Positions 53,346 to 62,464 of a DNA stretch of 64,000 bases are shown in pieces. The stretch covers positions 326,869 through 390,868 of the forward strand of contig NZ_PGDQ01000001.1 in the NCBI RefSeq assembly GCF_003073135.1, in the 5' to 3' direction. Each line of letters starts with the position of its first letter. The first letter of the stretch is position 1. This DNA comes from Euzebya rosea (GTDB lineage Bacteria; Actinomycetota; Nitriliruptoria; Euzebyales; Euzebyaceae). The notes beneath the pieces are model-generated. The model ran no database searches, was not told the DNA's origin, and saw only the letters and a program-made list of their open reading frames with translations. The position numbers and the translations under genes are program-made.

Positions 53346-53521
53346 CTCCACCCCGTTGCACCCGAGCGGTTGTCGGGCGACTGCGGCGGGCGGCCCCGAA
53401 CCCGACACACGGGGTCGCCGGACCGGAAAGTCCTCAAGGCGTCCATGCCCGGTGCCGAAGAAGGAGAAGTCGTCTCGCGTGCGACGTGTCCAGCCGACCC
53501 CCATCCCTTCGAGGCCACACG

Positions 53522-53884
53522 ATGCAACACCTGGTTCGTTTCCGTACCGCCGAAGGCCGCGACGGCCACCACATCGCGGAGACCCTCGAGGAAGGTGTCG
53601 CCTTCGTCGAACGGCTGCGCAACACCGAGGGCAGCAGCGAGGTCGAGCTGTTCCGCCTGACCGCCGTGCCGATCGAGTTCAAGACCTACTACCGGGTCGA
53701 GGTCAACGGCGCCGAGGTACCCACCACCCCCGCTGTCGCGCCCACCATCGGCCTTGCCCACACCCCGCCGGCCACACCGGCCGCCGCCGTGGACGAGCCT
53801 GCCACCCCGGCCGTCCCTACCTCGTCCGACGTGCTGCCCGAGTCCGCCGCCGCCAATGGGCGCCGGCTGTTCTCCCGCACCTGA
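53522..53884 (+). CDS. small protein of unknown function
   Basis: A 120-residue protein with a compact N-terminal half (MQHLVRFRTAEGRDGHHIAE, then FVERLRNTEGSSEVELFRLT and YYRVEVNG) and a Pro/Ala/Thr-rich tail. The first half resembles a small alpha/beta domain. GAGG lies 7-8 nt before ATG. I see no known family. Confidence 0.7.
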   Translation: MQHLVRFRTAEGRDGHHIAETLEEGVAFVERLRNTEGSSEVELFRLTAVPIEFKTYYRVEVNGAEVPTTPAVAPTIGLAHTPPATPAAAVDEPATPAVPTSSDVLPESAAANGRRLFSRT

Positions 53885-53961
53885 GGGGCTTCCGGCCCGG
53901 CGGCAGCCGCGCGTGTACCGTCCTCGGCTCGCCGATCCCGAGCAGCTGAGGAGCAACGACC

Positions 53962-54678
53962 ATGGACACCGCCATGGACGCCGTCGTGCTGGACCGCGAC
54001 CACGCCCACCTGGCGTCGGGCGTCGTGGTCGTCATCGACGTCCTTCGGGCCTTCACCACGGGTAGCCTCGCCGCCGCGAACGGGGTGCCGGGCATCCACC
54101 TCGTCGCCGATCCGGCCGAGGCGTTCGCCCACCGCGACGAGCGGCCGGACGTGCTGCTGATGGGGGAGGAGGGGGGCCTGCCCATCGACGGCTTCGACCT
54201 GTCGAACTCGCCGGTCGAGCTGATCGCCAGCGAGGTCAGGGGTCGCCAGCTGGTGCACCGCACGTCCTCGGGGACCCGCGCCGCCGTGGCCGCCTTCGCC
54301 GGTGCCGACCGGCTGTACTGCGCCTCCCTGGTCTCCGCCGTGGCCACCGCGCAGGCCATCGGCGCGGACACGCCCACCTACGTCGTCTCGGGACGGTCCG
54401 AGGAACGGGCGGCCTTCGACGACGGTGACGACGACCTCGCTGTCGTCGAGCACATCGAGGCGCTCCGGTTGGGCCGGACACCGCCGTCGGACACCAGCGA
54501 GCGCATCATCGCTTCGCCTGCTGCCGCCCGCCTGCGGGAGATCGGCGTCGCCGAAGCCGACATCCGCTGCGCGGCGACCCCGGTGCACGGCCCCACGCTG
54601 GTGGCTGCCCGCGACGACCGGGGCCTGCGGCTGACCCCGGTGTTCCCCACCTGGCGGCCCGCCGTCGGCACCCGGTAG
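53962..54678 (+). CDS. comB: ComB-family 2-phosphosulfolactate phosphatase
   Basis: ComB dephosphorylates 2-phospho-3-sulfolactate, a step of coenzyme M synthesis in archaea, but the family is widespread in bacteria lacking coenzyme M. The 238 residues show VVVVIDVLRAFTTGSLAAAN, LLMGEEGGLPIDGFDLSNSP, LVHRTSSGTRAAVAAF and CASLVSAVATAQ, the conserved Mg2+ and substrate blocks. GAGGAG lies 8 nt before ATG. The real substrate here is unknown. Confidence 0.88.
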   Translation: MDTAMDAVVLDRDHAHLASGVVVVIDVLRAFTTGSLAAANGVPGIHLVADPAEAFAHRDERPDVLLMGEEGGLPIDGFDLSNSPVELIASEVRGRQLVHRTSSGTRAAVAAFAGADRLYCASLVSAVATAQAIGADTPTYVVSGRSEERAAFDDGDDDLAVVEHIEALRLGRTPPSDTSERIIASPAAARLREIGVAEADIRCAATPVHGPTLVAARDDRGLRLTPVFPTWRPAVGTR

Positions 54679-54702
54679 GGCCTGCACGTCGTGTTCGACC
54701 CG

Positions 54703-54708
54703 TACACT
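54703..54708 (+). promoter_or_regulatory. -10 box, leaderless-type promoter
   Basis: TACACT lies 9 nt before ATG 54718, with no Shine-Dalgarno sequence. Confidence 0.5.
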
Positions 54709-54717
54709 CGCTGACAC

Positions 54718-57468
54718 ATGGTCGGGGTCCCCTCAGCGCTGCATCTGGCGGCCGCCCTGCTGGCGGTCGCCGCGTCGGTGGGCGTGGGCTTCGCGATCGC
54801 CGAGGGCGTCCTGACCGGGCACCCGGTCGACACCCGGAACAGGCAGGCCCTGGGGCCGTGGCGGTTGATCGCCGTGCTCGGCGCCCTGGTGTACGCCGCC
54901 GGCCACGTCCTGGCCGGCGCGCTCGTCGGTGACCCGACCCTGTGGACGTGGCTGCACGTCGCTGGCCTGGCCGCCCTCGCGGTCGGCGCCGGCCCCGCCG
55001 GGGACCACGATCGCGGCCTGCCGCTGCTCATCCCGGTGGTGCCCCAGACCCCGTCGTTCATCGCCGCAGGGGCCGGACTGCTCGTGGCCGTCCGCATCCT
55101 GGGCGCCGGCCGCGCGCACCTCGGGGCGGCTATCGGCATGGTCCTGCTGGCCCTCGGGCACGCGGCTGCGCCCCTCGAACCGGTCATCGGCGACTGGCTG
55201 ACCGTTGCCGGCGCGGTGGCCCTCGGTGGATGGCTGTGGGGCGCGGCCCGCCACAGGATCCTCGCCAAGCTGCTGGCGGCCTTCGGGACGGCCCTGCTGG
55301 CCCTGGCCATCCTCCTGGCCGCGGTCCTGTCGACCGTCGGTGCGGCGCAGCTGACCAACGACGAGCTCACCCGGCTGTCGCGGCTGGCCGACACCCTCGT
55401 GCAGGAGGTGTCGCAGTGGCCGGCCGAGGCGGTCAACTCCGCCGCCGCCATCGCCATCGCGCCCCGGTCGTTGCTGGAGACGCGATTCGCCGCCCAGGAA
55501 GCTGCCGAGCTGTACCGGGTCGGGTTCGCCGACCAGGACTTCTTCCTCGTGCTGGACGCCGCCGGACAGGTCGTCAACCAGCACCCCCAGGACCTCGGCG
55601 GATCGTTGGTCCTGTCGCTCACCGGCGACCCGCTGGTGACGACCGTGCGGCAGGGCGCCGGCGACGTCCAGCAGGCTGGTGGCATGTTGTCCACCGGCGG
55701 TCGCGTCGTCGCCTACGGGGCGGTGGCGCTGCGTCCCGACGGCCTGCTGCCCGAGGACCCACCCGGCGGCGTGCTGATCACCGGACGACTCGTCGACGTG
55801 GTGTGGGCCGAGCAGGAATCCGCATCGCTGGACGTCGGCATCGTCGGCGTGGTCGACGACAGCCCAGCGTTCACCGCCGCCGCCGTCGGCACCACCGGCG
55901 ACGCCGTCCTCGACGGCCTGGGCGACCGCGACCGGGCCGATCTGGGCGAGCAGGGGCTGACCCTCTTCGCGGCCAGCGCGCCGATCATCGATCCCGAGTC
56001 CGGCGCCGTGCTCGGACGGATCATCACCACCTCCACGCCTGCCGTGATCGCCAACGTCGAGCGGGCACAGACCCAGCGGCTGTTCGTCGTGGCCCTCGCC
56101 GGCGGCCTGCTGGCCATCGTGGCGGGCGCCGTCGTGACCCGACGGTTCGTCCGACCCATCAGCCAGCTGACCGAGGCCGCCCGCCAGATCGGCGCCGGTG
56201 ACCTCGCCGCACGTGCCGGGGTCGACAGCGCCGACGAGGTCGGCCTGCTCGGCCGCACCTTCGACGAGATGGTCGGGTCGTTGTCCGCCCAGCGGGCCGA
56301 GCTGACCGACGCCGCCCGGACCGAGTCCAAGCTGCGTGGCCGCCTGGAATCCCTCACGACATCCATGAGCGACGGCCTGATCGCCGCCGACGCCGACGGG
56401 GACATCATCCAGTTCAACCCTGCCGCCGAGGCGTTGACCGGGCTGCTGGCGGTCGAGGTCGTCGGCGAACCGCTGGCCGCGGTGATGGCCGACCGGATCG
56501 CCGCGGAGTCCGCGACCGAGGCCGTGCCCGGCATGAGCGGCGAGGCCGACCTGCACCTCGACGATCCCCTCGCCGACAGCAGCACCGCCGCCCGCGTGCT
56601 GCTGGTCCGGCCGGACGGCGAACGGATCCCCGCAGCCGTCACCGCCGCCCCGGTGCGCTCACCCGACGGCGAGCTGCTCGGCCGCGTCTTCGTCCTGCGC
56701 GACATCACCCGCGAGATCGAGGTGGAGCGGATGAAGACGGAGTTCCTCGCCAACGTCTCCCACGAGCTGCGGACACCCATCACCCCCATCAAGGGCTACG
56801 CCAACGTGCTGGCCCGCCGTGACGTGGGCGCCGAGGCCACCCAGCGCTTCGCCGGGGAGATCCTCAACTCCACGGCCCGGCTCGAGCGGATCGTCGGGAT
56901 GATCGTGGACTTCGCCGGCCTCGACTCCGGCCGCGTCGTCCTCGAACCCGAACCGATCGACCTGACGGCCATGGTCGCCGAGACGCTGGAGGAGTGGCGG
57001 GCCGGCCACGACGGCCGCGAGTTCGGCAACTTTCTCAACGGGGGACTGCCGCCGGTCCTCGCCGACCCGGTCTACCTGCGCCGCGTCCTCGACGAGCTGC
57101 TGGACAACGCCGTGAAGTTCTCCCCGGACGGGGATCCCGTCGACGTGACCGCCCGTCCCGAGGGTGACCGCGTACGGCTGTCGGTGATCGACCGGGGGAT
57201 CGGCATCGACCCCCGGGCCGCGGCGCACCTCTTCACCGACTTCCGGCAGGTCGACGGGACCGAGACCCGCCACTACGGCGGCCTCGGCCTGGGCCTCGGC
57301 CTGGTCAAGCGCATCCTCGACGGGACGGGCGCCACCGCGGAAGTCGACTCCGACCCGGGTGTCGGCGCCACCGTCAGCCTGCTGCTGCCCGTGGGCGGTC
57401 CCGTCCCCGTTCCCGCGCTCCCGTCGCCGCCGCTGCGCGGTGGACTGGTCCCCCCGCCACCCCTCTGA
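54718..57468 (+). CDS. large PAS-containing sensor histidine kinase
   Basis: A 916-residue kinase. Residues 1-180 form about six membrane helices, another helix lies at 182-210, then a large extracytoplasmic region (about 215-460) of double-Cache type, a helix, HAMP (RRFVRPISQLTEAARQIGAG), a PAS domain (about 550-660, with DGDIIQFNPAAEALTG), HisKA with NVSHELRTPITPIKGYANV, and HATPase with N box LLDNAVKFSPDG, G1 DRGIGID and G2 GGLGLGLGLVKRI. A Pro-rich tail closes it. No partner regulator is adjacent, so it is an orphan kinase. Confidence 0.92.
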   Translation: MVGVPSALHLAAALLAVAASVGVGFAIAEGVLTGHPVDTRNRQALGPWRLIAVLGALVYAAGHVLAGALVGDPTLWTWLHVAGLAALAVGAGPAGDHDRGLPLLIPVVPQTPSFIAAGAGLLVAVRILGAGRAHLGAAIGMVLLALGHAAAPLEPVIGDWLTVAGAVALGGWLWGAARHRILAKLLAAFGTALLALAILLAAVLSTVGAAQLTNDELTRLSRLADTLVQEVSQWPAEAVNSAAAIAIAPRSLLETRFAAQEAAELYRVGFADQDFFLVLDAAGQVVNQHPQDLGGSLVLSLTGDPLVTTVRQGAGDVQQAGGMLSTGGRVVAYGAVALRPDGLLPEDPPGGVLITGRLVDVVWAEQESASLDVGIVGVVDDSPAFTAAAVGTTGDAVLDGLGDRDRADLGEQGLTLFAASAPIIDPESGAVLGRIITTSTPAVIANVERAQTQRLFVVALAGGLLAIVAGAVVTRRFVRPISQLTEAARQIGAGDLAARAGVDSADEVGLLGRTFDEMVGSLSAQRAELTDAARTESKLRGRLESLTTSMSDGLIAADADGDIIQFNPAAEALTGLLAVEVVGEPLAAVMADRIAAESATEAVPGMSGEADLHLDDPLADSSTAARVLLVRPDGERIPAAVTAAPVRSPDGELLGRVFVLRDITREIEVERMKTEFLANVSHELRTPITPIKGYANVLARRDVGAEATQRFAGEILNSTARLERIVGMIVDFAGLDSGRVVLEPEPIDLTAMVAETLEEWRAGHDGREFGNFLNGGLPPVLADPVYLRRVLDELLDNAVKFSPDGDPVDVTARPEGDRVRLSVIDRGIGIDPRAAAHLFTDFRQVDGTETRHYGGLGLGLGLVKRILDGTGATAEVDSDPGVGATVSLLLPVGGPVPVPALPSPPLRGGLVPPPPL

Positions 57469-57549
57469 GGCCACGGCGTCGGTACTTTCCGCGATGGACT
57501 GGTCACTGTTCGTCACCGATCGATGCTGGCCGCAGCGATGTCGGGGGTG

Positions 57550-57555
57550 CACACT
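57550..57555 (+). promoter_or_regulatory. -10 box, leaderless-type promoter
   Basis: CACACT lies 7 nt before ATG 57563. The AAGG beside the ATG is too close to serve as a ribosome site. Confidence 0.4.
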
Positions 57556-57562
57556 GGCAAGG

Positions 57563-58708
57563 ATGCGTCGAGCCCTGGTCGTCGTCGCCGCGCTTGCCCT
57601 CGTGGCGAGCGGGTGCAGCTCGTCGACCCGGTCCAGCGGTGACATCGCCCTGGTGGAGGGCCAGCTGGAACGGTTCGACGACGACGCGTGGGTCCTCGCC
57701 AGCCACGCCGACGACGGGGACCGCATCCGTGCGGTGACCGACAGCCGACTGCAGGTCGACGGTGACCAGGTGTTCCTGCTCGAGGACGCCGAGGCCGTCA
57801 TCACCGAGCAGGAGGTCGAGCTGGTCCGGGGCGACGTCGTCGTCGACGGCGACCAGCTCCAGGTCCGCGTCGACGATGCGGTCGTCGACGGCATCGGCAC
57901 GTTCCGGGTGGACGCGGGCGTCGCACCCCGGGTCGCGATCTACGCCGGCACGGCCGAGGTCCGTCGCCCCGGTGAGGGATACCGCCTGCAGCCCTACCGC
58001 CAGCTCAGCCTGACCAGCCGGCGCTTCGACGGCCTCGACGACCCGCTTGCCTACGACGCCGAGGACCCCGTCGACCAGCGGCTGCTCAGCAAGGCCATCA
58101 ACTTCGACGGGGAGGTGGCCCGCTACAGCACCCGGCTGGCCGAGCTCTACGGCACCGGCCTGCAGCCCGCCGCCTTCTACGCCTCCTTCGCCGAGGTCGG
58201 GGCCGACGAGGTCGACGTCCTGCTGCAGGCCGCGCCGAACCGCAACGACGAGGGGGCCGTCGGACCGCCCGCCGATGCGCTCATCGGCCTGTTCGTGTCC
58301 CGCGCGCTGGCCGCCGAACGCCCCGAGGACCTCGCCGACACGGCCGCTCGGGTCGCCGCACTCCGTGCAGAAGGGGCCCGCTGGGGCCTGATCGCGATGG
58401 CACTGGACCTCGGCCAGGTCACGTTCGGGGCGACCGTCGACCAAGCCGTCGCCGCCCGCGAGGTCGTCGAGGCGTCCGTGCCCGCCCCGGTGCCGGTGTC
58501 CCCGGCCGCGCCCGCGCCGTCGGTGCCCACGGTGACCGATCCCGGTCCGGGCCCGGCGCCGACGGTCCCGCCGACCGTGCCCCCACCCCCGCCGCCCCCG
58601 CCGACCGACCCCGAACCCGATCCGGTCCTCGGGCCCGTGGGCACCCTCATCGACGAGGTGCTCGACATCGTCCCGGCAGCGGTCGGCCTGCTCGACCCCG
58701 AGGAGTAG
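57563..58708 (+). CDS. lipoprotein with FecR-like domain
   Basis: A 381-residue lipoprotein: RALVVVAALALVASGC gives Cys18 as the lipid site. The region from about 35 to 155 is a FecR-type beta domain (DGDRIRAVTDSRLQVDGDQV, GIGTFRVDAGVAPRVAIYAG), ending with a beta strand rich in Arg/Tyr. A helical region (160-290) and a Pro-rich, acidic tail (PPTVPPPPPPPPTDPEPDP) follow. It may be a surface sensor or scaffold; the role is not known. It is followed by the divIVA-like gene with its own promoter. Confidence 0.8.
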   Translation: MRRALVVVAALALVASGCSSSTRSSGDIALVEGQLERFDDDAWVLASHADDGDRIRAVTDSRLQVDGDQVFLLEDAEAVITEQEVELVRGDVVVDGDQLQVRVDDAVVDGIGTFRVDAGVAPRVAIYAGTAEVRRPGEGYRLQPYRQLSLTSRRFDGLDDPLAYDAEDPVDQRLLSKAINFDGEVARYSTRLAELYGTGLQPAAFYASFAEVGADEVDVLLQAAPNRNDEGAVGPPADALIGLFVSRALAAERPEDLADTAARVAALRAEGARWGLIAMALDLGQVTFGATVDQAVAAREVVEASVPAPVPVSPAAPAPSVPTVTDPGPGPAPTVPPTVPPPPPPPPTDPEPDPVLGPVGTLIDEVLDIVPAAVGLLDPEE

Positions 58709-58762
58709 CCCCGTCCCACGAGAACTCCGGTCCGGCTGGTTCGCCTCGTCCCGTCCGGCCTC

Positions 58763-58768
58763 TAGACT
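58763..58768 (+). promoter_or_regulatory. -10 box, leaderless-type promoter
   Basis: TAGACT lies 9 nt before GTG 58778, with no Shine-Dalgarno sequence. Confidence 0.5.
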
Positions 58769-58777
58769 CCCCGGGAC

Positions 58778-59455
58778 GTGACCGACAACCGAAAGGCTCC
58801 TGGGGTGCTGACGCCAGAGGACATCCAGTCACGAGAGTTCCTCGTGTCCCTCCGCGGGTACGACCGCGACGAGGTGCATGCGTTCCTCGACGAGGTCGCC
58901 GAGGACTTCGCATCGCTGCTCGGCCGCAGCGGCGTTGCCGCCGCGCCCGCCACCGACGACGCGCCGGCGGCCGACGACGCCGCCGTCGAGGCCGACGCCG
59001 AGGACGGCGACGAGGCCGTGGAGGAGGCGACGCCCGAACCGGTCGTCGAACCTGCCCCCGAGCCCGCGCCACCGGCCGACGCCATGGCCTCCTTCGCCGC
59101 CATCGGGGCCGAGACCCAGCGCATCCTCGAAGCCGCCCACGCCGCGGGCGAGGAGATCCGCCGCAAGGCCGAGACCGAGGCGGAGTCGTTGCGCGAGTCC
59201 CGGCTGAAGGACGCCCAGGACGAGGTCGACGGGCTGCGCGAGCAGGCCGCGGCCATCCGCAAGCAGATCGACGACCTCGAGGGCCGTCGGGACGAGCTGG
59301 CCAACCGGCTCCGCCAGGCCAAGGAGACCGTCGACCTGGCGCTGCTGGAGGTCGAGGAGATCGAGGCCGAGGCCGAACCGGCCGACGCCAACACCTCCGT
59401 CCTGGCTGCCGAGGCGGCCGGTGACGACGCCGACGAGGACACCGACAGCGACTGA
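58778..59455 (+). CDS. DivIVA-domain protein
   Basis: DivIVA proteins bind curved membrane at poles and septa and steer wall growth. The N-terminal domain is intact: LTPEDIQSREFLVSLRGYDR and DEVHAFLDEVAEDF. An acidic/Pro linker (about 55-105) separates it from a coiled coil (about 110-190, with IRRKAETEAESLRESRLKDA and IRKQIDDLEGRRDELANRL), and the tail is strongly acidic. At 225 residues it is close to SepIVA/Wag31-type proteins but probably not the main Wag31. The start is GTG 58778. Confidence 0.88.
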   Translation: MTDNRKAPGVLTPEDIQSREFLVSLRGYDRDEVHAFLDEVAEDFASLLGRSGVAAAPATDDAPAADDAAVEADAEDGDEAVEEATPEPVVEPAPEPAPPADAMASFAAIGAETQRILEAAHAAGEEIRRKAETEAESLRESRLKDAQDEVDGLREQAAAIRKQIDDLEGRRDELANRLRQAKETVDLALLEVEEIEAEAEPADANTSVLAAEAAGDDADEDTDSD

Positions 59456-59490
59456 CGTGGTGCCCGGCGGCGGGGAACGACCGGCTGCTC

Positions 59491-59496
59491 TAGGTT
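59491..59496 (+). promoter_or_regulatory. -10 box
   Basis: TAGGTT lies 12 nt before ATG 59509, with no Shine-Dalgarno sequence; a short-leader or leaderless start is likely. Confidence 0.35.
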
Positions 59497-59508
59497 GGGC
59501 GACCCACC

Positions 59509-62460
59509 ATGAACACCATCATCGCTGAGCTGCGCCGCCGCTGGCTTCTCGTCCTTTTCGCCTTCGTCGTCCTGGTGGCGGTGGTCGGGCCACGCCTGGC
59601 AACCTTCTACACCGACGTCCTCTGGTACCAGTCGATCGGCTTCGCCGACGTCTTCTGGAACCTGCTGCAGACCCGCTTCGGGCTGGGGGCGGCCGCGACC
59701 GTCGTCATGATGGCGCTGCTGGGCACCAACCTCTTCCTCGCCCGGCGACTGACACCGGAGTTCCGGATCCCCTCCGAGGGCGAGGAGGTCATCGAGCGCT
59801 ACCGCCGCATGGTGACCCCGATCGCGCGGCCGCTCCTGATCGCCCTGACCGTGGTCGTGGCGCTGCTCAGCGGATCGTCGCTGTTCGGCGAATGGCGGAC
59901 GTTCCTGCTGTGGGCCAACGGCGGCAGCTTCGGGATCGACGACCCGCACTTCGGGATCGACCTGGGCTTCTTCGTCTTCGACCTGCCGTTCTGGACGACG
60001 ATCAACTCGTGGTTGTTCACTGCGCTCACCATCACGATCCTGCTGTCGGCCGGCGCCCACTACCTCTTCGGTGGCATCCGGCCGCAGAGCCCCGGCCAGA
60101 AGATCACCTCGGGCGCCAACGTGCACGTGTCGGTGCTGCTGGCCAGCCTGATCGCCGTGCGGGCGTGGGGTTTCTGGCTGGACCGCTACATGCTGAGCTA
60201 CAGCGAACGCGGCTTGGTCACCGGCCTGTCCTACACCGATGTCAACGCCGAGCTGCGTGCGTTCGAGCTGCTGACGATCATCGCCGCGGTCTGTGTCGTG
60301 CTGTTCCTGGCCAACATCCGCTTCCGCGGTGCGGTCCTGCCGACTGCTGGCGTCGGGATCCTGCTGGTCGCCTCGCTGGTGCTCGGCGGGATCTACCCGG
60401 CGGTGATCCAGGCGGTGCAGGTCAACCCGCAGGAGCTGGACCGCGAGGAGCCGTTCATCGAACGCAACCTCGCCTTCACCCGCTACGCCTGGGGCATCGA
60501 GACCGATGCCTCCGAGATCGGTGCGGGGACCGTCAGCTACGAACGGTTCCCCGCGTCGGAGGACCTGACCGCCGAGGACGTCGAGGAGAACGCCGCGACC
60601 CTCGAGGCGATCCGCCTGTGGGACCCCAACACGCTGCAGAACACCTACCAGCAGCTGCAGGAGCTGCGGCCGTACTACGAGTTCCGCGACGTCGACGTCG
60701 ACCGGTACGTGATCGAGGGCGACCCCCAGCAGGTCATGATCTCGGCTCGCGAGATCTCCATCGACGACCTGCAGGAACCGTCGTGGCAGAACCAGCGCCT
60801 GGAGTTCACCCACGGCTACGGCGTGGTCGCCTCGGTCGTCTCGACCGCGGCCAGCAACGGCCAGCCGGAGTTCCTCGCCCGTGACATCCCCAACCGGGGT
60901 GTGGGCGAGCTGGAGCTCGAGGAGCCGCGGATCTACTTCGCGGAGCGCCCGCCCAGCTACTCCATCATCAACGCCACGCTGGACGAGTTCGACTTCGAGA
61001 CCGAGTCGGCGCAGGAACGCAACCGCTACGACGGCGCGGACGGCGTCAACGTCGGCGGCCTGCTCAACCGGCTGGCGTTCGCGCTGCGCTACGGCGAACC
61101 CAACATCGTCCTGTCCGGGCTGATCCAGCCCGACTCGCGCATCCTGTTCAACCGTTCCATCAGGGAGCGCGTCGAGGCGGTCGCGCCGTTCGTCGAGCTC
61201 GACCACGACCCGTACCCCATCGTGGTGGACGGCCGGGTCAAGTGGGTCCAGGACGCCTACACGATCACCGACATGATCCCCTACAGCGAACGGCTGGACC
61301 TCGCCGGCCCCACCCGGATCGTGGAACGCCAGACGGTGTTCGTCCAGCAGCCCGACGGCAGCGTCACCACCGAGGAGCAGATCCGCGGGGTCAGCGGGCT
61401 GACCGGGCAGGCCAACTACATCCGCAACTCCGTCAAGGCGGTCGTCGACGCCTACGACGGCACGGTGGAGCTGTACGTCAACGACCCGGACGACCCGCTG
61501 ATCCAAGCCTGGGATCGGGCCTTCCCCGGGGTGCTGACCCCGATGGAGGAGATCGACCCGGACATCAAGCAGCACTTCCGCTACCCCGAGGACATGTTCC
61601 GGGTGCAGTCCGAGCTGCTGCTGCGGTACCACATCCCCAACGCCGATGCGTTCTACAACGCCTCCGACGAGTGGGAGCTGCCGGCGGACAACGCCTTCGC
61701 CGACAACAACGGCGGCAACATCACGCGGCCGTTCCCGCCCACCTACCAGCTGATCAGGTTGCCCGGTGAGGAGGAGGAGGACTTCTCCCTCATCCAGCCG
61801 TTCACGCCGGCCGACCGTGACGTCCTGTCGGCCTACCTCGCGGCTTCCGGCGATCCCGACAACCCCGAGCTGCGGATCCTGCAGATGCCGCCGACCGAGA
61901 CCGTGTTCGGTCCCGAGCAGATCCATGCCCGGATCCAGCAGGACGCCGACGTCAGCCAGCTGATCACCCTGCTCGGTGACAGCGGCTCCTCGGTGATCCT
62001 CGGCAACCTGATCGTCGTGCCCATCGACGAGTCGTTGTTGTACGCCCAGCCGCTGTTCCTCAAGTCCGACCAGTCCGACATCCCCGAGCTGCGACGGGTG
62101 ATCCTGGTCTACGGCGACCGGGTGGTCATGGAGCCACGGCTCGACGAGGCGCTGGAGACGCTCTTCGGCGACATCGCGGTGTTCGAGGACGTCCCCTCGT
62201 TGCCGGAGGCGGGCGCCACCGAGGAACCGGAGGAGCCGGCCGAACCCGACGCGGAGCCGGCACCCGAGGGCACCGAGGCACCGTCGGCACCGGTCGAGGT
62301 GGGCGGCGACGCCCAGTCCCTGATCGCCCTCGCGATCGAGGCGTTCGCGGCCGCGGACGAGGCGCTGGCTGCCGGCGACCTCGGGACCTACCAGGAGAAG
62401 GTCGAGGAGGCGCAGGGATACCTGGAAGCCCTCGAGCTCGTGATCGACGCGGGGTCATGA
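59509..62460 (+). CDS. UPF0182-family large membrane protein
   Basis: A 983-residue protein of an actinobacteria/cyanobacteria family of unknown function. About seven membrane helices lie in the first 300 residues (starting RWLLVLFAFVVLVAVVGPRL, with the family DVLWYQSIGFADVFW loop). A large extracytoplasmic part follows with NTYQQLQELRPYYEFRDVDV, PRIYFAERPPSYSI and VKWVQDAYTITDMIPYSE, which are family blocks. The C terminus is acidic and Pro/Glu-rich, then a short helical end. The role may concern envelope or lipid transport, but nothing here proves it. Confidence 0.92.
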   Translation: MNTIIAELRRRWLLVLFAFVVLVAVVGPRLATFYTDVLWYQSIGFADVFWNLLQTRFGLGAAATVVMMALLGTNLFLARRLTPEFRIPSEGEEVIERYRRMVTPIARPLLIALTVVVALLSGSSLFGEWRTFLLWANGGSFGIDDPHFGIDLGFFVFDLPFWTTINSWLFTALTITILLSAGAHYLFGGIRPQSPGQKITSGANVHVSVLLASLIAVRAWGFWLDRYMLSYSERGLVTGLSYTDVNAELRAFELLTIIAAVCVVLFLANIRFRGAVLPTAGVGILLVASLVLGGIYPAVIQAVQVNPQELDREEPFIERNLAFTRYAWGIETDASEIGAGTVSYERFPASEDLTAEDVEENAATLEAIRLWDPNTLQNTYQQLQELRPYYEFRDVDVDRYVIEGDPQQVMISAREISIDDLQEPSWQNQRLEFTHGYGVVASVVSTAASNGQPEFLARDIPNRGVGELELEEPRIYFAERPPSYSIINATLDEFDFETESAQERNRYDGADGVNVGGLLNRLAFALRYGEPNIVLSGLIQPDSRILFNRSIRERVEAVAPFVELDHDPYPIVVDGRVKWVQDAYTITDMIPYSERLDLAGPTRIVERQTVFVQQPDGSVTTEEQIRGVSGLTGQANYIRNSVKAVVDAYDGTVELYVNDPDDPLIQAWDRAFPGVLTPMEEIDPDIKQHFRYPEDMFRVQSELLLRYHIPNADAFYNASDEWELPADNAFADNNGGNITRPFPPTYQLIRLPGEEEEDFSLIQPFTPADRDVLSAYLAASGDPDNPELRILQMPPTETVFGPEQIHARIQQDADVSQLITLLGDSGSSVILGNLIVVPIDESLLYAQPLFLKSDQSDIPELRRVILVYGDRVVMEPRLDEALETLFGDIAVFEDVPSLPEAGATEEPEEPAEPDAEPAPEGTEAPSAPVEVGGDAQSLIALAIEAFAAADEALAAGDLGTYQEKVEEAQGYLEALELVIDAGS

Positions 62461-62464
62461 CCCG

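Noticed and set aside
53346..53521. Possible riboswitch or ncRNA after mreB
   Set aside because: I looked for a known aptamer core and saw none. The region holds only GC-rich sequence and the ribosome site of the next gene.
58762..61926. Long open frame on the - strand opposite the DivIVA and UPF0182 genes
   Set aside because: It mirrors genes with clear family motifs on the + strand. Its composition (His, Gln, Gly, Arg and Val rich) is the usual shadow of a GC-rich gene, and it has no recognisable domain.
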